A program made the position numbers and the translations under genes. A DNA stretch of 64,000 bases from Stramonita haemastoma (lineage: Eukaryota > Mollusca > Gastropoda > Neogastropoda > Muricidae), in contig CM060329.1 of the NCBI GenBank assembly GCA_030674155.1, forward strand, positions 23,114,145 to 23,178,144. The letters are read 5' to 3'. A model generated the notes under the pieces. It was given only the letters and a program-made list of their open reading frames with translations, did no database searches and had not been told where the DNA came from. Of the stretch, positions 13,300 through 23,934 are shown in pieces. Numbering within the stretch: the stretch's first letter is position 1; each line of letters opens with the position of its first letter.

Positions 13300-15353
13300 C
13301 ATTGCTAAAGCGTTGGTAACATAATCCACAGTACTGTTCATCCTGGCATTAAAACAGGTTCACATTTAGGTCAATTCTGTCCCCAAAGAAATATCAGAAA
13401 TCAAGTATAGCCTATCACTGTTCATTTGGTGTGTGTCCACATACTGGGTCAGTAAGCTCTGTAAGCTCATTTTACTGATGTTCAATTTTTCATCATTATT
13501 TGTTATCAAGTACTTCACAATTGTTAACATGGTGCCAGTCTTTCCGCTGAAATGATGAACCGCAGTCCCATGTACATCATGTATTTAGCAAATGTAAAAG
13601 AACCCATGTCAACAAGAATTTCCCAGACAAAATTATATATTAAAAAAATATATATATAGGAAAACAAATGTGCACACAAGAGAAAAAAAATTGTAAAAGG
13701 GGGAACAACCCAAATTTACAGGAAAGAAGAAGAAAAAATGATTGTTTCCTATTTTGAGTCAGGTATGAAAGTTCATGAAATTCTAAGGCCTTTTTTCCCC
13801 TGCATGGAGGATCAAAATTAGAAAAAAGCTCTGTAAAGAAACTTGTTCTTTTTCCTTTTTGTTTTTGTTTGGAAAAGCTAGTTTTCTGAAAAGGACATCA
13901 CTGACAAAATCAGCTTTATGCTTCCTTTTTCTTTTCTGTCGATATTTCAAAATTGTCCTTCCTGTATTCTAAACCTGCAAAGTACTTCTTTGTCAGTTTT
14001 GAAGGTAAAAAAACTGGTAACAGTTGACTCCACTGTGCTTATTTTTTTGCCTGAGTCAGGAAAGTTGTCTGTTTTCCCATAGGAGATGGTCAAGTATAGT
14101 CAGCTGTTCCAGGCATTGTGCTTTCTTTTTGGGGGGGGGAAATTGCTGTCACCAAACTCTCCATTAATAAAAAAGCAGCCAGTGTGACGATGTCTTGTGT
14201 GCCACAGGAGTTGGTCATTCTGTAGTCGTACTTCATCTTGATGGGGTCGAGGATAGGTTTGGGTTTTTTTTTCTGTTGTGGAACTTTCATCTCTTGTCAT
14301 TGTGTGTTTGCTTTTTGTATATACTCTGCATAGAGAGGCTGCTGTAGTTTGCTCACTCTGCTTTGTATTTTATCACCAAAACCATTTTATGTGTATTCTG
14401 CATAGACGTGTATGTGTGTCTCTGTATGTATAAGTGTCGAGTTTACTCTCTGTATTTTACTAACGTTGCTTAAAGCTTTGTCTTCACCTCATTGCTTTGT
14501 GTGATGTGTATATATACATCCTAGTTACCATCACTGCAAAAAAGAACATTTATCGATGTTGTATGCGCAGATCTGCAAAACTGCATTTCTTTGCTGAACT
14601 GGGGTAGCGTAGATCACATCTCCGTGTTGATTAACAGATTTGTGTGTGTGTTGGTCACGCATGTTGGCGATGTAGCTTTTTGTGTCCTGTCCGTTTTTAG
14701 TGTAGCGTCACGAAAAAAGTGACTGTCATCGAATTCTAATAGCTGTTGTTTGTTTTTTACTAATGAATTTGACACCTTTCTTACTGCGAAATTGTATGTG
14801 TATGTTCCTCATCTAATGCGCCATGGTTCATCAATAATGAGATTTTGCGTATGTGAGCATTTTTACCCACCACTAAGGGGGCAGGCGTTCTAAACATGAC
14901 ACCTGTGTGCACGCATTTCTTAAAATAATTTTTTTACTAATTTTGTCATCGGTTTCTGCCGGTAGAAAATGGCCTACTCTTCCGAAAGGCAGAACAGGTT
15001 TTTAATGTGTAGGCAAGATGTTCTGTATGCATTCTCACATGGAACCTCAGTAAATAGTATCATCTGAAGGACTTCTGGGGTATAGCGTCAGCACTGATGT
15101 TGACTCCAGGGGAAAATTCCCTAAAACGGGTGCCTCCGTGGTGGCTCGATCCCAGGTCGTCGGATTACAAAAGCACAGTGTTCTAACCACTAGGCTAGGC
15201 TTAAAGCTGTAAAGCTGTTTTTTGATGGAAGAAAAGGCTTTATGTGATATAATGTATCTATGCTTTGAGGCAAATCCCTGAGTAAATGGATTTTTGTGTG
15301 TGTATGTTTTAGTATGCTTTGTCATGTGTGTATTTTCAAAACACACACTCACA

Positions 15354-15396
<43 letters not shown>

Positions 15397-17683
15397 TTTT
15401 GCTTTATTTTGCAGAAAATGATTCTTGTGTTAGTTATATAGATAATGTATGAAAAATTTGTAATCATTAGTAGTTTTTACTGTCACCCTTTGTATGAAAC
15501 AGGTTGTGAGAAAGAATTTCTGTTAATTGCAAAATCTTACTGAACATCTTTATGAATTCTGTTTTCACCCATTCCACAGAAACTTGAATATAAACAGTTT
15601 CAGATGGAGCAGAAAATTAACATGCACACACACACACACACACAACACACACAACACACACACACACAACACACACACACACACACACACACTTTTCTCT
15701 CTCTCTCTCTCTCTCTCCTTCTCTCCTCTCCTCTCCTCTCCTCTCTCTCTCTCTCTCTCTCTTTCAACATCATGATGTGCTTACTACATGCATACAGGTG
15801 GATTTTTAAAAAATCTATTTAAGAAAAATATGTTTTGAGGTTTTATTCATTCAAGAACACTGTATAAATACAGATAAACTGAACAACAAATGATTAACAC
15901 TGTGTCAATACAAATAAAATGCATAACAACTAATGAACACTGTAGGTAAAAAGGTAAAGGTGTCCCATAACCTATGTGGTTGTAGGGGAGCAAGGCATCA
16001 GAGACCTCAGCTTCTCTAGGGGCCAGCATATTGAGTGCAGCGCCCATCTCCTCTTCCTCGCTGCTTTACCTTCCCTGACCCTATAGAGGGCAGGTACCCA
16101 TTTACAGTGGGTGAACTGGGGAGGGACTATAAGGAATCCAAGGCGCGCAAACGGTCACCCATCCAACAGTAACCACACTAGACGCTACTTAACTTGACTT
16201 GGGGAAAGCGAGTGCTCTGACCACTTAGCTTTTTTTTTTTTTAATTTAAATTTTTTTTTATCACTTAGCTATCATAATACAAATAAACTCAATAACAAAT
16301 GATAGATGCCAGTACTGAGTCATTTTTCTTTTCCTGTTCCTCAGCTAGAGCTCCGAGGTTCACCCAATGGTGAGAGTTTGCGTATGTGACCGATTTTTGC
16401 CCCACCATGAAGGTAGCCACATTCTGACTTCGGGGATACAGAGTTAGTAATGTGCACTGTTGTGTGTGACAAAAAAAAAAATTTTAATAAAAAAATGTTT
16501 TGTGTGACAGATCCCGGCATGAAAAGAGGTAACAGCGGTGCTTCCTTGGACAGTGGAGTGGTCAGTATTTTTCCTCCTCTTCCTCCTCCTCTTCCTCCTC
16601 CTCCTCTCCTCCTCCTCCTCCTCTTACCCTCCTCCTCCTCCTCTTCCTCCTCCTCCTCTCCTCCTTACATCTTCTGTTTCTGTTGTGTTGCTTCTTTATT
16701 GTTATTATCTATTATTTATTGTTATTAGCACACGTAAAAGAACCCACGGCAACAAGAGGGTTGTCCTTGGCAAAATTTTGTAGAAAAAAAAGCCACCTGA
16801 TAGGGAAACAAATACAATTGCAGACAGGAAAAATAAAAAATAACAATGGGCAGGCGCTGCACTTGGGGTGACACACTCTCCCAGGGGAGAGCAGCCCAAA
16901 TTTCATGCAAAGAAATCTACTGTGACATGAAGTGGAGTAAAATAAAACAAAAATAAAAATTATCTATCTATTTGTTGATTTGTTTTTAGTAGTTGGCTCT
17001 ATGTCTGGCAATGTGTTTTCATCCAACCTCTTGCAAAAAAAAAAGAGAGTAGGTTGAGGAACAGAAGTGCAGTGTAGTATGTCATGAATTTTAGTCATGA
17101 GAACCTGAACATAGTAAACAACACCACTGCTTTTTCTTAAGGTGATCAGTCCCCTAACTTTCATTTTGATTTGCAGAACATCTCGCGCATACGGTTAAAA
17201 CCTGTTCCACCCTTCAGAAGAGTCAGCCATTGTGTGCCACTGGGAACAGATGACAAAATTTACAAATCTGCATGCACACGGGGACTGGATATTTTTTTTA
17301 AATACAGCGCTTGAGTCCTTATTCCATTATCCTCGAAATAAAAGAATGAACAAGTGAATAAAAACTAAGTGGTTTTCTAGCACTGAATGCCACCTTAGAA
17401 TGAGTATGAGACAGACATTATAAAGCAAAACCTTTTTTTATTCATATCCAAGGAAATACAAATCCTAATTTGGACACAGCTGTCTGGCAGCTTTCCGTCA
17501 CTACTCACGTACAAAATAATAATAATAATAATAATACATGGAACTTATATAGCGCTATATCTTGAAAACAAATCAAAGCGCTTGCATTCGACCTATACAT
17601 CACACAAGCAATCAACAGCAATCCATGGTCCTAGCGAATCCCAACGTACTCACACACGCAAGTGAAACACACACACACACAAC

Positions 17684-17731
<48 letters not shown>

Positions 17732-19852
17732 ATGATGGATGAATCAGAATGGGAAGTAAGAAGTGTACTCTGTACCAGCAGTTAACCTCTGTAGATTTTT
17801 AAAGTAAAATTTATTTGGTCATCATCCAATTGTTTGTTCTGATACTTTTATAAGACACTTTAAAAAAAATATATATTAACCCTCTAGCGCCGAAGCCTAC
17901 AGATATGATAAACCCAATTAGAGGCCCCCTGGTGCTCACCTAAGTGGACACTGACCCTTCCCTCCCAGATAACCATCTCTAGACAGGCAAGAAGTCCAGC
18001 TGTGCAATAGACCCAGTCCTCAGCATGGCATCGTTTATTCTGTACACTTCACTTTCTAAGGTGACTGCAAGGAGGAAGCAACCACCTTACGATCCCCTGA
18101 GTTTGAGCCTCTGGTATACACACATGTGAGTACTCATCTACTATTATTTTGCTTTAATAAAATCACTAGTATATATAGAATGACAGCATTAATTATTTCA
18201 GATGATGCATAATAATATTAGTCAATACAGGGCACTAAATTTGGTTTATCATATTTGATAAGAATGGCTTTTGTGGAATCTTCAGGGAAAGGTAACTACT
18301 TCCAAAATTATCAGATATGATAAACCGGCTTAGTGAGTTGCAAAGTTCTTTTAAAAAAAACGTTTTGCTACTTCGATGATTGTTTTGAAGAATATTTTGA
18401 TATCAAATTAATGTTATGTTCTACATCATTATTTTCCAAGATTTGGAAAATATTTTGTTTTCTGCGGATGGATGTGTGTGTGTGTGTGTCTTGAGTGGGT
18501 GGTGTGTTGTGTGTGTGTCTCTGTGTCGTGTCTCGTGTCTCTGTGTGTTGTGTCTGTGAGTGTTGTGTGTGTGTGTTGTCTGTTGTGTGTTTGTGTGTGT
18601 GTTGTTGTGTTTGTGTTGAATAAATGCTTGTTATTAAATTCGGATGTGAGTAGCATATTGGAAAAGTAGCTTAATTCGCTGTTATTGTCTGTTTCTAGCA
18701 TGCAGCACAAATTCTGTCACCAAAATTCGGGTTGGTGACAATTGATGAGTGAAATTCTATCTTGGGGAGCAGTTGGAAATGAGTGGATGTCCAGAAGATG
18801 ATAAATAGAAGAAGAAATGTTTGATGAATGCTCATTGTTAGGCCAAACAAAAGTTGGAAGTGAAAAAAACCCTGTGAAGATGAAAGCTAGAACACATCAT
18901 AACATGAAAGTATGAGTACATGGAGGATGACACCACACTGGCAAGTCTTCAACAAGCACTACAAGATTGACAGTCCTTTAGCCCAGCTCTAGCCAGGTAC
19001 AGTGTGGGTGACAATCAGAAGAGGAATTTCTGATGGCTGAGTCCTTGTCAAATCTCTGTTGAGGATCGATAAGTGAAGATAACTCTTCAGTGTTGACCAT
19101 GAACTCCCAGCGGAATGGATGTAGCCAATTTGCTTCCCCAAGTGACAAGAAACCCCTTGACTAGAAGTGAATGCTATAGAAGCTATTTTGTATACAGTCT
19201 CAATAAATCCACAATAAGCTGTTGTTTCAGTTTCAATTTATCATATATGATAAAATCAGTCTAATGTACCAAAAAGCCGCTCTATCATATATGATACATT
19301 TTTAACTTCACCATTTTTTTTTTTTTTTTAAACTGACTACAGGAATTGTGCTAGTTTGTGTATTCAACATTAATTTTTCACAAGAAATAATTATCACAGC
19401 TAGAAGTACATTCAGGCGCTAGAGGTTAAAATAAGCAATTAAAAAAATCACCAGCAACACCATTTGTGTAGAATGAGTTGAAATCATAATTATGTTGGGT
19501 TTTTTTTGGAGGTTGTTTCGTTTCGTTTAACACTATCCCTACACTAAGGGAGAGAACCCCTTTCCCAGGCATGTGCACTTAGCACATTTGCAAGCTACTG
19601 TAACCCAGTAGTGGGTGTAGGGAAGGACGGGTTATAGATGGTTGGTTACCCTGTAGCAGGTTACCTGTCATGAAAATGTTAATGTCCATTTCATATCTTG
19701 ATGGTCTCCACTCCACAGACACACAAATGCACATATTCACTCACTCATTCTCTCTATCTCTTCTCTCTCTCTCTCTCTCTCTGCCTCTCCCCCCCTCCCC
19801 CTCTCTCTCTCCCTCTCCTCTCTCCCCCCCTCTCTCTTCTCTCTCTCCCCCC

Positions 19853-19883
<31 letters not shown>

Positions 19884-20351
19884 CTCCTCTCTCTCTCTCT
19901 TCTCTCTCTCCTCTCGTCTCTCTTCTCTCTCTCTCCTCTCTCTCATCTCTCTCTCTCTCTCTCTCCTCACCACACACACACACACACACACAACACACAC
20001 ACAACACACACACACACACATACTTCACCACAGTAGATAGATATCCCAAAGTGTACCCTCCCATGTGTGTGTGTGATTGTATTGTATATTGTAGTATGTG
20101 TTGATTGTATTGTGTATTGTAGTAGTATGTATGTATTAACTGACTGACTGAAGGCAGACGTGGCTGTGGCAGGTGTCTGGCAGCGTGGGCAGTTATGGAA
20201 GCCGTGACGACAACCTGGCCTCCACCTCCCAGCCTGCCCTCCCCCCCTCCACCCCCGCCCACCCTCCTCCACCTCGTCCCCCACCCCCGAACAGCCCAAG
20301 CCTCGCTCAGTCATGATGCGGCCGGGGCTCCCTGATGGCACAGAGGTGTGA
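1751..20351 (+). CDS. IQSEC: IQSEC/BRAG-family Arf-GEF, 3' part (8 exons)
   Basis: Exons seen: 1751-1922, 7092-7231, 8198-8323, 8725-8824, 9750-9871, 11169-11391, 16511-16560, 20173-20351, all with AG acceptors and GT donors. The product resembles IQSEC1-3/Schizo, peripheral membrane exchange factors that load GTP onto Arf6/Arf1 at the plasma membrane and synapses. Visible order: Sec7 C-terminal half ([13 protein letters not shown]), Sec7 end ([11 protein letters not shown]), PH domain ([15 protein letters not shown] to [11 protein letters not shown]), acidic linker ([10 protein letters not shown]), [13 protein letters not shown] block, Ser/Pro-rich tail ending GTEV-stop. The IQ motif and the Sec7 glutamic finger lie upstream of the window. 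Exons 2-7 keep an open frame across phase-matched junctions; exons 1 and 8 carry indels. The family is recognised from conserved Sec7-PH residues; the isoform cannot be assigned, and invertebrates usually have one copy. Confidence 0.9.
2800..2956 (+). repeat. (CT)n / (CTGT)n microsatellite
   Basis: ctgt tetramers followed by about 33 CT units. Confidence 0.95.
4312..4342 (+). repeat. 31-base poly(G) tract
   Basis: Uninterrupted G run, able in principle to form G-quadruplexes. A (CT)n tract at 4411-4481 follows. Other G/C runs: 22105-22125, 34876-34893, 35612-35628, 39731-39748 and poly(C) 48301-48327. Confidence 0.9.
4411..4481 (+). repeat. (CT)n microsatellite
   Basis: About 36 uninterrupted CT units with a CT/CCCTC-rich extension to 4562. 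Confidence 0.95.
5366..5468 (+). repeat. (CA)n microsatellite
   Basis: acaccc units then about 36 CA units, followed by a CCCTCC-rich stretch to 5550. Confidence 0.95.
5895..6141 (+). repeat. Compound (GT)n / (TTGTG)n microsatellite
   Basis: GT runs with a 70-bp higher-order unit (ctctgtgtgtgtgagtgtgc then ttgtg pentamers) present twice, near 5961 and 6028. Confidence 0.95.
6585..6745 (-). mobile_element. SINE family B fragment
   Basis: Reverse-oriented 3' half (ggataatggaataagcactc, cacaatggcctactctgc). Confidence 0.7.
6963..7091 (+). repeat. 48-bp tandem repeat containing IQSEC acceptor (3 copies)
   Basis: Units at 6963, 7011 and 7059 run gatggcagtatttcacctgg to gtgttgcaggtattgac. Each holds the acceptor and the first codons of the exon at 7092; the last unit lacks 6 bases. 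Confidence 0.9.
7092..7231 (+). CDS. IQSEC: IQSEC exon b: end of Sec7 domain
   Basis: Acceptor ttgcag ends at 7091 and donor gtgagg starts at 7232. The exon encodes [20 protein letters not shown] and then KQQEFRPGV...[11 protein letters not shown], the last Sec7 helices and the linker to the PH domain. The frame is fully open. The 130 bases upstream are three tandem copies of a 48-bp unit, each ending in the same acceptor and first codons. Confidence 0.92.
7706..7926 (+). repeat. Roughly 40-bp tandem array (6 copies)
   Basis: ttctgctgtcaaatagataa, catggccaagagaagaaa repeated with small indels in an IQSEC intron. Confidence 0.85.
8198..8323 (+). CDS. IQSEC: IQSEC exon c: PH domain start
   Basis: The 126-bp, phase-0 exon runs from ctgtgcag to donor gtttgt. 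It encodes [20 protein letters not shown] and then [22 protein letters not shown], the first strands of the IQSEC PH domain, which binds phosphoinositides and supports membrane recruitment in this family. A (GT) tract abuts the acceptor. Confidence 0.93.
8725..8824 (+). CDS. IQSEC: IQSEC exon d: PH domain middle
   Basis: The acceptor is gtgagcag at 8717-8724 and the donor is gtcagt at 8825. It encodes [20 protein letters not shown] and then [13 protein letters not shown], matching the KIFxxKKxxxTYxFxxSFxLxGM core of the IQSEC PH domain. It ends with one base of a codon that is completed (CAT, His) by the next exon. Confidence 0.92.
9627..9738 (+). repeat. (GT)n microsatellite abutting IQSEC acceptor
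   Basis: GT units with tatg/cgtg interruptions end about 11 bases before the exon at 9750. Confidence 0.95.
9750..9871 (+). CDS. IQSEC: IQSEC exon e: PH domain C-terminus
   Basis: The acceptor gctcacag follows a long (GT) tract and the donor is gtaggc. The exon encodes [20 protein letters not shown] then [20 protein letters not shown], the last strands and the C-terminal helix of the PH domain. The frame is intact and the phase matches the previous exon. Confidence 0.93.
10085..10172 (+). repeat. (CA)n(CT)n microsatellite
   Basis: Eight CA units lead into about 36 CT units. Confidence 0.95.
10730..11083 (-). mobile_element. SINE family B, full reverse copy
   Basis: It starts with (ttta)n tail and ends in the reversed head ctaggctatatcccgccccc. 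It lies in an IQSEC intron, 85 bases before an exon. Confidence 0.85.
11169..11391 (+). CDS. IQSEC: IQSEC exon f: linker after PH domain
   Basis: The acceptor is ctgcgggcag and the donor is gtatgc at 11392. It opens [18 protein letters not shown], the charged helix that follows the PH domain in IQSEC proteins, then a His/Ala-rich stretch and [12 protein letters not shown], which resembles the conserved SALSxSLxD block. GC-rich codon usage contrasts with the AT-rich introns. It ends with one base (G) that makes Asp with the next exon. Confidence 0.88.
11441..11530 (+). repeat. (CT)n microsatellite
   Basis: CT run 50 bases after an IQSEC donor. Confidence 0.95.
12606..12678 (+). mobile_element. 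SINE family B tail fragment
   Basis: gggactggatgtaaaaaagc and cttattccattatcctcg followed by an A-rich tail. Confidence 0.6.
12861..12971 (+). repeat. (GT)n with gcgtgc interruptions
   Basis: GT-rich tract with repeated tatgtgtgcgtgcg blocks. Confidence 0.93.
13195..13295 (+). repeat. (CT)n microsatellite
   Basis: About 40 CT units. Confidence 0.95.
13545..13705 (+). mobile_element. SINE family C, degraded
   Basis: tttagcaaatgtaaaagaac, ccatgtcaacaagaatttcc and gaaaacaaatgtgcacacaa match the family C body at reduced identity. Confidence 0.5.
14943..15204 (-). mobile_element. SINE family B, tail-less reverse copy
   Basis: Matches the body and head of family B (atggcctactcttccgaaag, ctaaccactaggctaggc) with divergence, and lacks the AT-rich tail. 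Confidence 0.75.
15625..15763 (+). repeat. (CA)n(CT)n compound microsatellite
   Basis: CA units with aacac interruptions then CT and ctcctctc units. A separate (CA)n is at 15345-15395. Confidence 0.95.
15948..16232 (-). mobile_element. SINE family D copy
   Basis: Conserved aggtgtcccataacctatgt, gcatcagagacctcagcttc, tttaccttccctgaccctat, ctctgaccacttagct. The reversed end forms an A-box-like tagctaagtggtcagag head. Confidence 0.75.
16332..16442 (+). repeat. Dispersed repeat family F
   Basis: tcctcagctagagctccgag, ggttcacccaatggtgagag and tagccacattctgacttcgg recur (diverged) at about 10573-10668, 14822-14890, 26378-26480 and 34907-35005. Confidence 0.65.
16511..16560 (+). CDS. IQSEC: IQSEC exon g: [13 protein letters not shown] block
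   Basis: This 50-bp exon between acceptor gtgtgacag and donor gtcagt encodes [17 protein letters not shown] when joined to the preceding G. The NSGxSLDSG block is a conserved serine-rich element downstream of the IQSEC PH domain. A (TCC)n tract follows the donor at once. Confidence 0.85.
16725..16965 (+). mobile_element. SINE family C, 5'-truncated
   Basis: Body from cacgtaaaagaacccacggc through gcagcccaaatttcatgcaa and an aaataaaa tail. Confidence 0.8.
17177..17360 (+). mobile_element. SINE family B fragment
   Basis: 3' half only: ttaaaacctgttccaccctt, ccattgtgtgccactgggaa, then gggactggat and ataaaagaatg tail. Confidence 0.75.
17517..17650 (+). repeat. (AAT)n-led repeat with agcgctatatc core, copy 1
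   Basis: (taa)n then acttatatagcgctatatct, caaatcaaagcgcttgcatt and cgacctatacatcacacaag, followed by CA repeats. Confidence 0.7.
17876..19429. mobile_element. Non-autonomous TTAA (piggyBac-like) element 1
   Basis: TTAA at 17876-17879 is followed by CCCTCTAGCGCC. The far end is GGCGCTAGAGG followed by TTAA at 19426-19429. The ends are inverted repeats differing by one C. The 1546-bp interior carries the palindrome TATCATATATGATA or a near copy at 18247, 18309, 19239 and 19283, plus a half site near 17901. No transposase motif was recognised inside. TTAA duplication with CCC ends is the piggyBac hallmark. It sits in the last IQSEC intron. Confidence 0.75.
19755..20022 (+). repeat. (CT)n/(CA)n compound microsatellite
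   Basis: CT-rich with CCCC interruptions, then CA units; ends 150 bases before the terminal IQSEC exon. Confidence 0.95.
20173..20351 (+). CDS. IQSEC: IQSEC terminal exon, PDZ-ligand-like C-terminus
   Basis: Acceptor gtggcag ends at 20172. The first frame encodes [20 protein letters not shown] and then a proline run. That frame stops at TGA 20312-20314 (inside tcatgatg). A one-base shift inside the C-homopolymer region (about 20232-20270) instead gives [21 protein letters not shown] and a stop at 20349-20351. The second frame is judged genuine because it ends in T-E-V, a class I PDZ ligand like those of IQSEC isoforms. The indel is probably an assembly error in poly-C. Confidence 0.75.
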
Positions 20352-22810
20352 GGACAGAAGAGAGAGAGAGAGGCAGTTTGTGCAAGTGGAGGAGGAGGCA
20401 GTGACGGTTTGGGGGGGGGGGGGGGTTCTGTGTGTGCACTGTGGAAGGTTTCATGTTGTGTACGTACGCTCCGCTTGCTCATTCGCTCGTCGAGATTTCT
20501 TCTTCACGAACTGTTCGTGTGGGATGGAGAAACTCTCTCAAGTGTAGGAGAGAGAGAGAGTGTGTGTGTGGTGTGGTACATGGTGCTGTGCGTGGTGTTG
20601 TGTGTGTGTGTGTGCGATACATCAGTAATTAACTTCATGATCCTCACTAGACTCTCTTCACCTGGATGGTCATAGGAATCCTAGGGGAGATGAGGGACAA
20701 ATGTTGGCCATGAACACTTTTCATTGTCAGTCTTAGTGTAGCAGTGTCTGTGTGGACGTGGGTGTATGCATGAGTGTGTAACTGTTCATTAAGCAGCAAC
20801 GGTCTGTGAAGAAAGAGTGAAATGGACAGTTGTGTGTGTGTGTGTGTTGTGTATGTGCGCGTGTGTGCACGCGCATGTGTGCGTGTGTGTGTGTGTGTGC
20901 GTGCATGTGTGTGTTTGTGTGTGCATGTGTGTGTGTGTGAGTGTGTGTGTGTGTGTGTGTGTGCACGCGTGTGTTTGTGTGTGTGAGTGTTGTGTGTTGT
21001 TGTGTGTGTGTGGGGGAAGGAAAGAAAAGCAGACACATCCCTGGATAACAAAAGCTGTCTGTCTTGCGACCGCTGTAGTTCATGTTTGAGGCCAGAAGAA
21101 TTCAGTATTTCAGTACCTGTGGTGAGGCGACACTCTGGGCTGTTGGAATCATCAGATAAAAAATTGTGATTGGAAAATTCACACACAGTATCATCAAAAA
21201 AAGAGCATCTTTACCAGAAATCAACAGATGAGGTCGAGAGACATGGACATCGGTTAAGCAGAGCTGAATGAAGGAATCATTTTTTGTTGTTGTACACATC
21301 TTCAGTGAGGCATGCAAAAGTGAACAAACGCTTCCGGAATGGACGGGATGGGGCATATGTAACTTGCATGTGTGGACTGTGAGGTATTGATGATGATGAC
21401 GATGATGATGGTGGGTGTAGCGTAGGTAGGCGTGAGTGCGGAGAGAGAGAGAGAGGGAGGGAAAGACGCTGCACGATGGTGACAAAGAGTCTGTGGAGCA
21501 GTGTGACCCACAAGTCTTTCATTTCACTGGGTTTGATGTGATGTGATGTGATTGATGTGAAGTGGTAGAGTAGTTTTTGGTTTGTTTTTTGGTCGGTTCG
21601 TTGTTCACAGGGTGAACTGGATAGTATAGTTTCCACCCCCCCATTTTTTTCTTCTTGTCGTTCCCATCACAGGAACTGTTGGGACACGCTTTTTGCTAGA
21701 TTTTTTGTTTGTGTTTTTTTTTCACCTTTAACTTATTATGGAAACCGGGGGTATTTGTGAAACATTTATTTTGTTTGTTTGTGACCCCCCTTACCTCCCC
21801 CACCCCTCCTTCCTTACCTTCTCCTGTTCTTGTACAGTCACTTCAAAAGGTGTGTCCGCCATGTTTGTACAACTTCGTTTCAGAAGTGCAGAACTTTTTC
21901 TGACTGTGGATAAATTTCAGTTTTTGCCTGACTCTGTGAGGAGGAGTGTTTCACAGGCACCTCTACCTTTCTTCCATTCATAAGATCACATGAATACACA
22001 CATGCCTCCAGGGATGTGGAGCGCCTGAGTTAAGTCATCCATCGTTTTTTGCCTTGTTACAAGTTTTCTTCTTTGGGACTACTTGAAATTTGGAGTTTTC
22101 TGTTGGGGGGGGGGGGGGGGGGGGTTCTGAGTCTTTTTTTTTTTTTTCCCTCTCCAAAACTGGGTCTGTTTTCTAAAAGAAACAGAGAAAATGTTCTACG
22201 GTGTGTGTGCAATATACTGTTCATATAGGTGCACTTGCATCTCGAGTCATGTTGTAAATAATTCTTTTTTTTTTTGGTCTTCAAAACAAAACACTAACAG
22301 ATGCCATACATTATGGGTGGTTTTCATTTCTTCACCTGTTCTTTTTTTCCCACCCTCTTCCATCTGTTTCAGCCCACCTCCCCTCACCACAAACATGTGT
22401 AAATAGCCATCTTACAAAATTCTAACACTTTTCTCTTCCATTGGGGAGAAATTACCACACAGTAGGATGTGGTGGATATCTGCAGTTAACTTACTTACAG
22501 TGCTCCGCAGTTTATTCAAGATTTCATCTGCTTTAATGGGTTCTCAAGTAGAGTGTATTGTGCCGACTTCAGTTGAAAATCGTGTAGATGTTGACGTCTG
22601 CTGCAATTCTGCTACAGTAATCTCTTTAAACCATTTTTGCAGTGAAGGATTTAGAGGGGGTTTCTTTTTTTTTGTTGTTGTTTCTTTATGATCAAAATGT
22701 ACACAAAATTTAAAAAGAGACTCTCTTCTTTGCTTAAAAGTTGCTTATTTCCATCCCCTGCTGGTTTTTCATTTGATCTCTTGATTTGCCCAACAAAATA
22801 AATTAAAAAG
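20352..22810 (+). other. IQSEC: Probable IQSEC 3' UTR and downstream flank
   Basis: No coding signal follows the TGA. The stretch is T-rich, with (GA), (GT) and poly-G tracts (20410-20425, 22105-22125). The first AATAAA-type hexamer noted is at about 22796. Where the transcript ends cannot be decided from sequence. Confidence 0.35.
20830..21012 (+). repeat. (GT)n with gcac/gcgc interruptions
   Basis: Imperfect GT tract in the IQSEC 3' flank. Confidence 0.93.
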
Positions 22811-23689
22811 TTTTGAGGAAAGAAATATATGGACATGAGGGTCATGGTTTGTCAGAAAAATTCAGCATGCAGTGTGGTGAGAGTGAGTGCTTTTGTGTGG
22901 TTGGTGGATGATTGTAAAACACCCTGTGTAGTACAGACATGGAGGGAAATGATACACATTGCCATGAGCGCATGTTTCTACCAGTTTTTTTCTCAATGCT
23001 GACAGACATAAAACATGAATGTAAGTAAGACAGTTTGTCACCCTGCAAGTGACTGGTGAATTCGAGGGAAAATGTGCTGAAAAGAAAGCAAAACAAAGAG
23101 AAAATGCAGAAAGAATATAGGAAACCTACAAGTGTTGCCATCTCGCTTCCCTAATGGGGAAACTGCACTCAAAATTTGCACCAAAAAAAATCAAATGACT
23201 TTTTTTTGGGGGGGAGGGGGCATAATTGAGGGTCACAGGTTCAAATGTCATTGATCACAGCTAGGTTGTAGGGAACACTCACTTTCATACATAGCCAAGA
23301 TTTCTGTGGACTCTCTCCACCCTCCTCTTTCTTTAGATGAGACTTATATCATAACTCACTCTGCCCAGCCAGTTTTCTCCCCTGCTGAAACAGACCAGCA
23401 TAGCTATTTTTAGTATATGATATCATTTACGATGTCTTACCTACATGACCACCAAAAAAAATTTTACATCTCACATTTCCTGGTCAGGAATGTTGGGATG
23501 GAAGATCCCTTGTGTATGTACAATTGATCGTGTCCGCATGTTAAATCCCTTTTCACCATTGAAATAAAAATAATCCATCGTTTAAAACAATCCATTGCTT
23601 GCAGGTTAGACATCATCAGTGGTCAACACACACACACTGCTGTCATGTTTAGACATCATCGCCATGACAGCATGGCTACCCAAACCCAA

Positions 23690-23822
23690 ACCCGAAATCT
23701 ATGAAACCACATACACACAAAGACTGGATGTAAAAAAAAAAAAAAAAAATTTTTAAGCACACAAGTGCTTATTCCATTGTGCTCAATATAAAAGAATAAA
23801 TTATATAAATTGATGAATAAAT
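23690..23822 (+). mobile_element. SINE family B tail fragment
   Basis: gactggatgt, an expanded A tract, cttattccattgtgctcaat and ataaaagaataaa tail. Confidence 0.6.
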
Positions 23823-23934
23823 AAACACGACAATCATATTCAGTCAAATGTGCAGAATCTCAGTTCTTGTGTTATGAATGAACTTTGGAAGTGTAGATGA
23901 GAAAAAAGAAGAGGAGAAGATTGCTTGGGTGGAA

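Larger units (their letters stand above)
11640..14940. other. IQSEC intron, no gene seen
   Basis: Unique-looking AT-rich sequence around two microsatellites and two SINE fragments. No splice-bounded conserved frame was found. Confidence 0.55.
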
